A DNA stretch of 64,000 bases from Aralia elata. Its lineage: Eukaryota; Streptophyta; Magnoliopsida; Apiales; Araliaceae. The stretch covers positions 304,387 through 368,386 of the forward strand of contig JAVJAP010000126.1 of NCBI GenBank assembly GCA_034770075.1, in the 5' to 3' direction. The notes beneath the pieces are model-generated. The model was not told where the DNA came from. It searched no databases and saw nothing but the letters and a program-made list of their open reading frames with translations. Both the position numbers and the translations under genes were made by a program. Below are positions 22,093-31,913 of this stretch, piece by piece; the first letter of the stretch is position 1, and each line of letters begins with the position of its first letter.

Positions 22093-24797
22093 TGTGACGA
22101 ACGAGAATTTTGTAATTTAATTTAAATATTTATTGAATTAAATAAATATTTTTCGATGATTTAATTATTAAATTAAATCGTTAAATGATGAATTTATGGT
22201 AGATTAATTTAATTATATGTGTTACATTAGTTAAATTGATGTGGAGAATTTTTATATTCAAAGTATGTGTTTAATTGAGTTTTTTTGATTAAATGCATTA
22301 TTTAAATAAGCATAATGTTATTTCTAATTAATTTAATAATTAATTAGAGATTTAATAATTTGTCATTATTAATAAAGGAGAATTTTATTTATGTGATTTA
22401 ATGTAGAGTTATTTTATTTTACTTAATTGATTTAAATAAAATTATTTAATATGTGACACGAACTATATTATAAGCAAATTATTAAAATAAACTAGAAAGG
22501 AGGAATAAAGGACTAGCCAAACAAGGCCTTATGGGAGGTTGGAGTCAGTTAACCCATTATGGGATTAACTGACACCCATGATTATGTCAGTTCTGCATTA
22601 TTACGTATTATCGGTTATTCAATTTCATTCCTAAAAACTAAACACAGAGAGAGATATAGAAAGAGTTTTAAGAGAATTGGAGAATTGAGAAGAAATCATT
22701 CATTTGCTTACATAATTTAAAGCATCTAATTGAAGGTAATTCTTCTAATTAAGTTTAATTTACGTTTTAAATTCTTCCATGATAGTATTCTGTAAGTTTT
22801 TTGATAATGGAGCTTCATGTGTAATTGATTGTAAATTGTTTATAATTGTTTAAATGCATGTATAATTTACTGTATGATGTTTATAAATTGTTTATTGGAT
22901 TAATTTATGAGATTACGCCTCTAATTGGAAGTTCTGAAAGTTATAGAGTAGTTACATATGAATATGAACTATATGTATGAAATTGATGTATGTGTTGCAA
23001 GTTAATCGGTTAAATTGATAATTGATTATGTTTATGCATGTAAAAACGAAGAAAACAAGAGTTAAACGGATTAATTTGGTTAAGAAACGAGTTCACAATG
23101 ATTGATTAAGCTATATGTGTTAAGGTACGAAAATAATGCATGAACAGTGATTTTTGGCCTTTAAATTTGTTGTTTAGATTGTTTATGTTGTTAAAATCGT
23201 TATATACATGTTAGGTTTTAGTTTTACAATATGTATGATGTCTGGGTATGCGTAATTTGCCTATTGGGTGAAGTAATTGGGAGAAATTGGTCTGTCTTTA
23301 GCTGTTCGCGAAGAACAGAGAAGCTGAGTCTGATGTCCAGCGCGACCGCGCTGGACAACAGCTTAATTTGGGCGCGGCCGCGCAGGTTCCTAGTGTAAAA
23401 ATGGCGCGGCCACGCCGGTCTGCAGAATCACCCAGAAAATTTTATTTAAGTATTCAAGTCCAAGAAAGTAATTATAACCTAATTTAATGAATATGGAAGT
23501 GTAATAATCATATAATGAGATGTTAAAACATGTTATTAACATGTCAATAACGAATTTATGTGATGAATTGATAAGTCGAATGTTGGTATAAACTCGTTAT
23601 AGGTAGTCTAATAATGTGTTTAAAAGTTATGTTGTAAATGTGATTAATATAATCAGACGTAGAGTTAAGTCTAGATAAAGGGAATTTATTTATGATGCTA
23701 GTTATGTTATAATTAATTGGTATTGTAAATGTAAATGATATGTAGGATTAATTGGGGAACGTGAATAATTAAAGTATAATCTACGCACGAGGCAAGTTTT
23801 CTACCCTTAATCTTTTTATTTCGTTGAAAGCAAATTTCTTAACTTTATTATTTTATTGAGCAAGTCCTTTATCCCAATGCATTCAATTTCTTGAAACCAA
23901 TTGAGATATCTTAATTTCCTTGTTAATAATACTTTAGTTATACTGAGTTTATTCAATTGTAGATTTTATGAAATTCAGTCTTTGATTCTCGAATACCAAT
24001 TATACTTTATTGAGCCTTGATTGACTAGTGAACCCTTATTGATTCGACTAGTCCATAGTTGATGAACGTTCTAAATTCTAGAAACATTATTGAAGTTAAT
24101 CCAAACCAAACTTCCTTTGGTGCGGACTCTGATGTCAAACTGAGATGAACAACCCTTTTATATGGGATTATTTTACGCGTTAGCATTTAGATGTTGTGCA
24201 CATACATGGTACAAATGGCTGATCCCCCTAAGTACGAGAAGTAAGGTCCATATAGTCTTACGACTATTAAAGGTTTAAAGTAGAAATACTTAATAATCTA
24301 GGACATAGTTCGTGGTCTTGTGACCCTCAGATGTTCTGCTGATTCTTGCATTCTAATCTTGATTCAAAAGCCGAGTATTCGATTATCCGATGTCCACTGT
24401 TTATTCACATGTTATTATTATTATTTTTATTGTGTTACTTGCTGGGCAATTGTTGCTCACCCTTACATAATAACATTGCAACTAAAGTTGAAAGAGTTGA
24501 TGAGTCATCTACTAGTAAGGGCAAAGGCAAAGCAAACAAGTGATGAAGAGTTCTTATATTTGTTTAAATGATGCTTATGTAATAGACTTGATTATGTTTC
24601 CGCATTTGATGTTTTATTAAGGTTAGATGACCTGGGATTTATTTATTAAAGATGTTGTAACCCTTTAATGGGAGATTTCTATTTTATTTAAGAGTTTTCA
24701 TTTATATTTAAATGGGTAGTTAGATGTGATGATATATATTTGGATAGTGAACACCAAATCCTGTGGGAATTAAGTACCCGGATTTGGGGGTGTCACA
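22093..24797 (+). mobile_element. solo LTR K of a Tekay-like gypsy family
   Basis: A 2705-base unit begins TGTGACGAACG and ends GGTGTCACA, so its termini are inverted (TGTGAC/GTCACA). It is flanked by the 5-bp duplication GAAAG and has no PBS, coding region or purine tract attached, so it is a solo LTR left by recombination between two LTRs. It matches LTR F over its whole length (36638-37514 plus 52481-54281). A donor-like GAAG|GTAAT is at 22736. A three-unit GC palindrome array is at 23335-23416, followed by CTGCAGAATCACCCAGAAA. Confidence 0.93.
23335..23416. repeat. GC-rich palindrome array in LTR K
   Basis: Three units lie about 20-35 bases apart in otherwise AT-rich DNA: GTCCAGCGCG-AC-CGCGCTGGAC (10-bp perfect stem, 23335-23356), GCGCGGCCGCGC (12-bp palindrome, 23372-23383) and GGCGCGGCCACGCC (23403-23416, one mismatch). 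ACCCAGAAA follows within 25 bases. Confidence 0.9.
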
Positions 24798-24802
24798 GAA
24801 AG
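24798..24802 (+). repeat. target-site duplication, right of solo LTR K
   Basis: GAAAG, identical to 22088-22092. Confidence 0.95.
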
Positions 24803-25106
24803 TGAGAATAAGACCAGTGGAAGCCAGGGTGGCAGCAGTCAAAAGAGGAAGTGGAATAATAGTGTTTCTGTTGGAAGTCAGCAAGGAAATCAGAGAAAGA
24901 AATTTGAAGTGTGTGGTAACTGCGGAAAGAGCCATACGGGTGTGTGTATGAAGGGGAAGCGGGTATGTTATAATTGTGGTCAAGAGGTCCACATCGCACA
25001 GAATTGACCTAGTCCAAAGAAGGGCTCATGTTTCACTTGCGGATCGAAGGATCACTTTGCTCGAGACGGCCCTAAGAAAGCTACAGGAGGAGCAAGCGGA
25101 GGAAAG

Positions 25107-25818
25107 GAAAACATCAGTGGTGGCAATTTGACTATCACTGGACTGACGCCGTCCAATCGACCTACTGCCGGAACATTCAACATGACGGTGCAGGATGCTA
25201 TGCAGTCAAAGGATGTGGTGTCAGATATCATTCCGGTCAATAGTATAAATGCTTACATATTATTTGATTCGGGTGCTACTTGTTCATTTATATCCGACGA
25301 TTTTGCTAAGAAATTAGATTTACCTCATGAAGAGTTAGACTATCCTATATACATAGAAATTGCAAATAGGGAAGTGATTCCTGTTAAGGTTGTACACAAG
25401 AATTGTTGGATAGATATTAAGGGTCATCTGATGACTGTAGATCTAATTCCAATTCAACTAGGGGAGTTTGACGTTATTTTGGGAATTGATTGGTTGTTCA
25501 ACTATGGGGCAGTAATTGATTGCCAAAAGAAGTGTGTGAACCTTATGACTTCGTCAAAGGTAGTGTTTTATGGCAGCAAGTCGCCTAGATAAGCGAGTTG
25601 TCTGACGATGGTGCGGGGTAAGAGATTGTTAAGATAAGGATGTGTAGGATATCTAGCCTACATAGTCGATACTTGGAAAATGGGTGCAAAGCTGGAGGAG
25701 ATACCAGTAGTTAGGGATTTTGCGGACGTATTTCCAGATAATTTACCAGGACTACCGCCAGAGAGAGAAGTTGAATTTATAATTGATCTAGCACCGGGGA
25801 AAGCTCCTATATCGAATC
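25107..25818 (+). pseudogene. gypsy protease and start of RT of element C (truncated)
   Basis: It follows the gag zinc knuckles in the same frame. The retropepsin motif FDSGATCSFIS (catalytic DSG) lies near 25263-25295 and the second conserved block FDVILGIDWL near 25468. A stop (25590-25592) and another (near 25634) lie between protease and the RT linker, which is readable again as IPVVRDFADVFPDNLPG and ends at APGKAPIS near 25814. The catalytic core of RT is absent because the element breaks off at 25818. Related elements continue with about 2.5 kb of RT, RNase H and integrase. Confidence 0.88.
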
Positions 25819-25944
25819 CCTATTTATTATCATGCATATCTCCATACACATCAATAAATAACATTCATCTCATGAATAATAAAACCATTCCATATATGTA
25901 TTGATATCATTTAATGGGCAATTAAAAGTTTACTATAAATCTAA

Positions 25945-26335
25945 TTTTGAAACAAAAATAAACTCCTTTATTTTAATCAAAATTTAAATCATAATAAACT
26001 TCTTTATTTTATTTTATCCAATTTTGAATAAAAATAAACTCTTTTATTTTTAATCAAATTCCAAATCAAAATAAACTCCTTTATTTTAATTAACATGGAA
26101 TTCAATTTCAAGTTCAAAACAAACTCCTTTATTTTAACTTAAAATTACTGAAAAAATAAAATATGTTGAATCCTATTCATTATCAAAATAAACATCTTTA
26201 TTGTTAAGGAAACATGGAATCCTATTCCATATGTAAATAAACTCCTTTATTCTAGGAAATATGGAATCCTATTCCAAAATAGAATAAAACTTTTAATTTT
26301 AATCATATTCCAATTCAAAATAAACCTTTTATCTT
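25945..26335 (-). repeat. ~40-base degenerate tandem array in leader H
   Basis: On the plus strand AATAAACTCCTTTATTTTAA or a close variant recurs about ten times at roughly 35-50 base spacing; the spacers often contain ATGGAATCCTATTCCA or AAATTCCAAATC. Each unit keeps the TAAACTCCTTTA core. Confidence 0.85.
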
Positions 26336-26383
26336 AATTGAAAATAAATAAAATCAAAATAATTTTTTTTTCAAATTCTGCAG

Positions 26384-26476
26384 ACTGGCACGGCCGCGCT
26401 GCACCCTAGAAACAGTTTCTAGGTTCGGGCGCGGCCGCACTCCAGAATGAATTGGAAGTGGCGCGGCCGCGCCGCG
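26384..26476. repeat. GC-rich palindrome array in leader H
   Basis: Three units (CACGGCCGCGCTG, GGGCGCGGCCGCAC, GGCGCGGCCGCGCCGCG) lie between AT-rich flanks. Between the first two is a perfect hairpin CCTAGAAAC-A-GTTTCTAGG (26405-26423). On the minus strand the array is followed by CTGCAGAATTTG and preceded by TTTTCTGGGT. The layout is like the array in gypsy LTR K, although this is a copia leader. Confidence 0.9.
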
Positions 26477-26576
26477 TAACAGAGTTCGAAATTTTTTTTC
26501 TTTACCCAGAAAATCGATCCAATTGCATACCCATACATACATGGAATCATAATAATCGATAATTAGCACAAGGTTA

Positions 26577-26589
26577 GACTCTGATACCA
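26577..26589 (-). other. primer-binding site of copia element H
   Basis: Minus strand TGGTATCAGAGTC, one base after the LTR end ..AACCTAACA. It is of the initiator Met type with a T at position 12. Confidence 0.9.
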
Positions 26590-26590
26590 C

Positions 26591-28407
26591 TGTTAGGTTT
26601 GTATATAATGCAAACATGCAATCAAATTACACAAATAGGGCGGAAGCGCGATAAAACGGATTTTAAAATTTTAATACAAACTATCACCATGATCTATCCT
26701 TGTGTTCAATTATCAATTAAACGAAAGAGAAAGAGAATAAGAATAAGAATTATACCCTCGTAGATCAAAGCTTCCTTGGGTACAAGTTCAACTCCTAGTC
26801 CTTTGTGTTCTACTCGAATTCCACCGATGAGATTCCTTCCTTTGATCAACGTTAGCCACCCAAGTGTTTGGCCTCTAGAGGTGATCCACCAAGGAAGAAT
26901 AGGTATTCAAGAAGTTGGGTGTTGGCAAAATCCTAGTTTCCATCTCTATAAAAATTGTAAGTACTCTCCACAATCTAATGCAAGAATGTGTAACCCTAAT
27001 CTATGATAAGACTCCTCTTATTTATAGATGTAGAAATAAACCTTCCCTAAACTATTTATGATTAAGGTTTCTGTTATAATTAAACTCCTTTAATTAATTA
27101 TGCTCCTAATCCAATTAGGAATCCATGAGAGAGTACTTCTATTAATTAATTCTCAATCCTTATTAGGAATTAAATAATAGTAATAATAATAAGACTCCTC
27201 TTATTAATTTATATTTAATATTTCCAAAATATTAAATAATAAATATTAAGCTATTTAATTTATTCTATCTCCATATATTAAATTAAATACACTTAACTTA
27301 TTATTACAATTATGCCATTTACTTCTTATATAAATATTTTTTTTTTGCGGTGTGACCCTTTAGGTTCTCCATATTAAACCGGTTGTGAATAAATCAATTA
27401 GAACAATTCTAATTATATTTAAATAAATAAATTAAACTATTTAATTCATTTAAATAAATAATATTTATTGTACAATAAGGGTAAGCCCCCTTAGCGATCA
27501 ACGACTTTCCAGATAATATAGATTTTAATATTAATCACAAAAGAACCTTTCAGTGCATAGTTACCGTACAATTCAATCCTTCTACCGTACAATGTCCCAA
27601 TTAAATATAAGACATGGATTTACTGTCAAGTCTTATTTTATTTAATTATATATATTTCGATTCCCAAATGCACAACTCTAAATAATGCAAATTAGAAACT
27701 CCTTTCTAATTTCATTCTGCCTTGGCCAAGGACTACTGAGTTGTCATTTATCGAATCACATAAGACATTCACATCTTTTACTAGACGTGGTAGATTCTTT
27801 GTTGATCATTCACTTATCTCCATGTACAACTTATTATACCCAATCATACCCTTTGATATACCCTAAAGGTCTTAACGGACATGTCAAAGTATAACTCATC
27901 ATACACAAGATACTATAATGATCTCAAGTCCAAGGATCACTTATACTACTATCACTAGAGGAATTCCTATTGACAGCGGAGTAAAACTCCACTAGGTATT
28001 CATTAGAGAGCCACGTTTAGTGAACTTATTCTCCAATAAGCACCTACATACTTGCTTTAGTGTCTCCACACAAATGATTATGAGATCAATCATCCTCTTC
28101 CTAAGAGCAAGCAACGTATGTACTAATCTATTCGAATTTACTAATCCCCTTTTTAGTAATCCAACGATTAGGAACAATCTTAGTTTGTAAGTTATCTAGA
28201 ATTTAGATCTCATTAGCATGATCACCATCATGATTCTAAAAGCATTGCTCAAAACTATGGTTTTATCACATTTAATATAACAACACTATGTAGATAATGT
28301 AAAATACCTTTTAAGAAAATCAATTCTTTTATTAATAAATGAATAAGATTACAAAGTATATGCTACATCATATCAAATATGATTGGCTTGTGTGCATACT
28401 ACTTTCA
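26591..28407 (-). repeat. 5' LTR of copia element H (same family as A and D)
   Basis: On the minus strand it starts TGAAAGTAGTATGC and ends AACCTAACA (TG..CA). It is homologous along its length to the LTR of element A. The PBS on its low-coordinate side makes it a 5' LTR, not the 3' LTR of element D, although D lies on its other side. TATA box at 27019-27028. Its start interrupts gypsy LTR I. Confidence 0.88.
27019..27028 (-). promoter_or_regulatory. TATA box of LTR H
   Basis: Minus strand TCTATAAATA, at the same relative place as in LTR A. Confidence 0.6.
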
Positions 28408-29072
28408 TTTTTATCTCACAATATCTCTCAGAATATAAATATAGAGTGTTTAGCTCTTGAACTACTCTTGAAGTGGTAGGAAATAATGAAGAACTAAGCT
28501 TGCTATTTATACGAAAACTAAGTTTCACTATTTGCACGTTAGGGGCTTGGCTTATTACACTTTACACCCTAGCATATTCTTAGAATATTCTTCTAAGCTC
28601 CTCAATGAAAATATCTTCCAAGCTCGACAATGCAGCTTGCAATTGAACCTATCTTCTAAGCACCTTAATGAAAATATCTTATAAGCTTGACAGTGCAGCT
28701 TGTCACCGTAAGCACGACAAATCACTTTGTCATTCCCAAGTACGACACAGCAACTTGTCAAAAATAATTTGTCGGGATGCTTCTCGGAGAAATCGTGGAA
28801 AGTACGACAAATCATTTTATCAATGTAAGCACGACTAAGCAGCTTGACAAAATTTTTTTTATTTAACCTAATTCATCGTTTATACTATAAAGTCACAAAA
28901 CACCTACTTCGAAATATCATTTCGATCTTTATTAAGCACATATGTTACAAAATTCGAATCTCATTAGGGCTTAAGGTTTTAAACTTCTCGATACCTAGTT
29001 TTAGGTTATACGCTCTAATTCTAAACGTATACGATCGCATTTATAAGCCTCATAAATATTCGGGGTATTACA
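28408..29072 (-). repeat. gypsy LTR I, truncated by copia LTR H
   Basis: On the minus strand it starts TGTAATACCCCGAATATTTATGAGG just after a purine tract, so it is a 3' LTR. It resembles the start of LTR B. It contains about six copies of TGTCGTGCTT or close variants between 28640 and 28850, and a TATA box (CGTATAAATAGC) at 28502-28513. The rest of the LTR is absent because copia LTR H begins at 28407. Confidence 0.85.
28502..28513 (-). promoter_or_regulatory. TATA box of LTR I
   Basis: Minus strand CGTATAAATAGC, upstream of TTCTTCATTATTTCC. Confidence 0.6.
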
Positions 29073-29173
29073 TTTTCACCCCTACTTAAAAGAATTTCGT
29101 CCTTGAAATTAACTTTACAGCTAACTTTTGTCATTCAATATTTATATGTTCCATATATATTTAGGATATTACA
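29073..29173 (-). mobile_element. collapsed internal region of gypsy element I
   Basis: Reading the minus strand from 29173: TGTAATATCCTAAATATATATGG, which aligns with the start of LTR I, then within ~45 bases the usual chromovirus 3' end CAAGGACGAAATTCTTTTAAGTAGGGGTGAAAA and LTR I. So the first ~40 bases of a 5' LTR are joined straight to the 3' end of the internal region, and everything between has been deleted. It interrupts the RT of copia D after KARLV. Confidence 0.7.
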
Positions 29174-30439
29174 CAACCAGTCGGGCCTTATAGGTCTCTA
29201 CCTTGCCGTCCGCTCTAGTCTTTCTCTTAAAGACCCATTTGCACCCAATAGGCTTAATGCACTCAGGTGGTGAAACCAAAGTTCATACTTGGTTTTCATA
29301 CATGGAGTCTACCTCGAATTTCATGGCTTCTAGCCATTTCTCTAAGTCTTTACTACTCATAGCCTCTTCGTAAGTCAATGGATTATCATCATCTATGATG
29401 CGTACCTTATCATCATCCTCTATGATGAATCCATACCTATTAGGTATCTTCGGTACTCTTCCAGATTTACAAATAGGTTTTGGTACATTAGATTCTTCCA
29501 CTTGATCAGGTACTTGACTTTGATCCGTAGTATTTTGTGGTTCTTGAACTTCTTCAAGATATATCTTACTCCTACTGACCCCTTCAAGGATAAACTCCTT
29601 TTCCAAGAAGGCAGCGTGTTTCACAACAAACACCTTTTGGTCAATAGGATGATAGAAATAATATGCTAAACTTTCTTTAGGATATCCCACAAGTCTACAC
29701 TTGTCGGATCTTGTCTTTAGCTTATCATGCTCAAACCTTTTGACATAAGCTATACAACCCCAAGTCTTAACATGCTTAAGACTAGGTTTCCTCCATATCC
29801 ATAATTCATATGGAGTCTTTGGGACAGATTCGGTAGGTACCTTTTTAAGTAGGTATGCAGCCATTTCTAGGGCATAACCCAGAACGATACTGGAAGGTCG
29901 GTATAACTCATCATAGAACGAACCATGTCCAACAATGTTCGATATCTCCTTTCAGATACACCATTTAACTGTGGCGTCCCTGGTGGAGTCCATTGTGAGA
30001 TTATACCATTTTCTTTGAGACAATTAAGAAACTCATTGGTTAAGTATTCCCCTCCTCAATTCGATCGAAGAATCTTAATACTCTTACTAGTTTGCTTCTC
30101 TACTTCACTTTTGAATTCTTTGAACTTTTCAAACGATTCAGACTTGTATTTCATTAAATACAAATATCCAAATCTAGAATGATCATCAGTGAAAGTAATA
30201 AAATAAGAATACCCTCCTCGTGTATTCATTGTCACAGGTCCACATACGTCCGTGTGTACCAACGCTAACAATTCTGTAACGCTTTCTCCTTTTCCATTAA
30301 ACGGAGATTTAGTCATCTTACCCATAAGACAAGATTCACAAGTTGAATATGATTCGTAATCAGATAGCTCTAAAAGCCCATCTTTATGCAACTTGGTTAA
30401 TCTTATTTCATTGATATGACCGAGTCTACAGTGCCACAT
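29174..30439 (-). pseudogene. copia pol of element D: integrase and N-terminal RT
   Basis: It starts at WHCRLGHINE with the integrase zinc region (CESC near 30330) and continues into the core (TDVCGP near 30250) to LRSN, where a stop replaces the residue after the second catalytic Asp region at about 30056. Integrase C-terminal sequence is readable from 29864, with a frame change between, and RT is readable to KARLV, where gypsy remnant I begins. The catalytic YVDD part of RT and all of RNase H are missing. Confidence 0.9.
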
Positions 30440-30481
30440 AAAAGTATAATTAACATCATCTCTTTTTCTTTTCTTAGTTTG

Positions 30482-31738
30482 TTAAATTTGAAGTATATTT
30501 TCATGCAAGTCAAGTATGTAAAGTCCATTCAGTAAATTGCTAACACCATATAAAATATTTTTATTATAAATAGAACAACTATTGTTCTTTATTATAATAT
30601 CAAAACCATCCATATCCAATACAGAAATTGAAATAATGTTTCTAATGAGTGTTGGAACATAATAACAATTATTTAAACTAATGGACTTGCCCGTAGGCAG
30701 TGCTAAACAATAAGTTTCTACATCTAATACAACAACCTTTCCTCCATTCCCCACTCGTAGGATGACTTCTTCCTTGTTTAGCTTTCTACTTCTGCTTAGT
30801 CCCTGCATATTGTTACATATGTGAGAACCACAGCCGGTATCCAATACCCAAGTAGAATTTTAACTCTCAGAAAAATTAATTTCAATCATGAACAAACCTA
30901 GATCGAAAGTCGAAGCCAAGCTTCTTCTACTTTTGATCCGCAAGATAATCCTTGCAATTCCTCTTCCAGTGACCCGGCTTATTGCAATGGTAGCAAATTC
31001 CTTTGCTATCTGGATCAGCTTTCTTATTATCATTTCCTTTCGCCTTTCCCTTAGCCTTTTTCTTTTTCTTCTTTCCAGAAGATACCTTGGGCCTCTTCCT
31101 TTTCTTAGAAGAATCATCCACTAGTATGACTTGGTTCTTATTGGATGAGAAGTGACCTTCAACAGTTTTTAGCATGTTAAGTAATTCAGGCAAACTGGCG
31201 TCCAACTTATTCATCTGAAAATTCAGAACAAATTGTGAGAATGTGTCCGAGAGTGACTACAAGATCAAATCTTGACTTAACTCCCCATCCATCACGAACC
31301 CCAGTTGTCCAAGTTGTTCAATCAGATTGATCATCTTAAGGACATGAGTCTCAACAGTAGTGCCCTCGGTCATACGAGATCGGAAGAGCTCCTTAGATAT
31401 CTGATATCTAGCAGTCCTACTTTGCTCACTATACAACTCCTTAAGGTGCAGTAATATAGTAGGAGCATCCATAGTTTATGCTGACGCTGAAGCTCATTAC
31501 TCATGGATACGAGCATGATGTATTGAGCCAAGATTACATCATCTTGCCACTTTTTGAAAGTAGCAATCTCTTCCTCAAAGGCTATTTATACAACATTTGC
31601 AAGGACTGGCGAATTTAGGACATAAGAAATCTTTTCAGCAGTGAGAACAATTCTCAGATTCCTTAACCAGTCCGTGTAATTCGGCCTGGTCAGTTTGTTA
31701 GCATCAAGTATGCTACGCAGTGATAGTGAGTTTGACAT
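30482..31738 (-). pseudogene. copia gag and protease region of element D
   Basis: The ATG (31738-31736) begins MSNSLSLRSILDANKLTG, the usual copia gag start that element A lacks in this window. An early stop lies near 31588 and frameshifts near 31480, 31240 and 30930. The zinc knuckle is complete here (CYHCNKPGHWKRNC, about 30995-30954), unlike in A. The protease region has MDTGCGSHIC (catalytic DTG, near 30840) and ends at a stop after NILQI, where A has its frameshift. Confidence 0.9.
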
Positions 31739-31913
31739 TTTTAAATTTTACATGTGAAATAGACAATATTTTAGCATATATTAATTTTATTAATTACCAA
31801 AATAAATCAGGTCTTTATTTAAATTGGTATCTCTCACTATTTTCATCAAACTATATTACCCTCAATATATAGTTCGTTAAATCTAATTAAAGATTTGCTA
31901 GCGAGAATAAGGA

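Larger units (their letters stand above)
21392..25106 (+). pseudogene. gypsy gag of element C, split by solo LTR K
   Basis: The ATG begins MPPRRRQTRQQ, a usual start for Tekay-type gag. The capsid-like retrotransposon gag domain follows (DVTRVREDQKIAFVIFML, then ASYWWRG, then FKQGLKPWL), with one stop after IEAQT (21608-21610) and one at 22070-22072. The LTR at 22093-24797 interrupts it. Beyond it come two zinc-knuckle regions (CYNCGQEVHIAQ with a stop replacing its last ligand region; CFTCGSKDHFARD with Gly where the last Cys is expected). The reading frame on the two sides of the LTR is the same once the LTR and one copy of GAAAG are left out, and element F shows the uninterrupted arrangement near 56391. 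Confidence 0.88.
5683..25818 (+). mobile_element. Ty3/gypsy chromovirus-like element C (nested, 3'-truncated)
   Basis: C consists of a 5' LTR (5683-6326 plus 18711-20166), PBS, extra first ORF, gag, protease and the very start of reverse transcriptase. It is split by element B inside the LTR and by solo LTR K inside gag, and its left end is cut by copia A. It stops abruptly at 25818, just before the reverse transcriptase core, where unrelated minus-strand copia leader follows. Gag and protease resemble the Tekay/Del group of plant chromoviruses. No 3' LTR is in the window. Remaining reading frames carry several stops. Confidence 0.88.
25819..26576 (-). other. leader region of copia LTR H
   Basis: On the minus strand this follows the LTR H primer-binding site, so it is the start of an internal region, but no gag is reached before the junction with element C at 25818/25819. 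It holds a GC-rich palindrome array next to the PBS and then a ~40-base degenerate tandem array. No coding sequence is visible. Confidence 0.7.
29174..31913 (-). mobile_element. Ty1/copia element D (both ends lost)
   Basis: Same family as element A, on the other strand: ~175 bases of leader, gag, protease, integrase and the first part of RT. There is no LTR in place at either end: the 5' side runs into gypsy LTR J, the 3' side into the collapsed gypsy I. Stops and frameshifts are scattered through all domains. Confidence 0.9.

Noticed and set aside
25945..26335. CRISPR-like array of short repeats
   Set aside because: Repeats are degenerate, spacers are not unique or of fixed length, and the host is a plant.
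26591..28407. LTR H as the 3' LTR of copia D
   Set aside because: On the minus strand it is followed by a primer-binding site and not preceded by a copia purine tract; the sequence just before it is gypsy LTR I.
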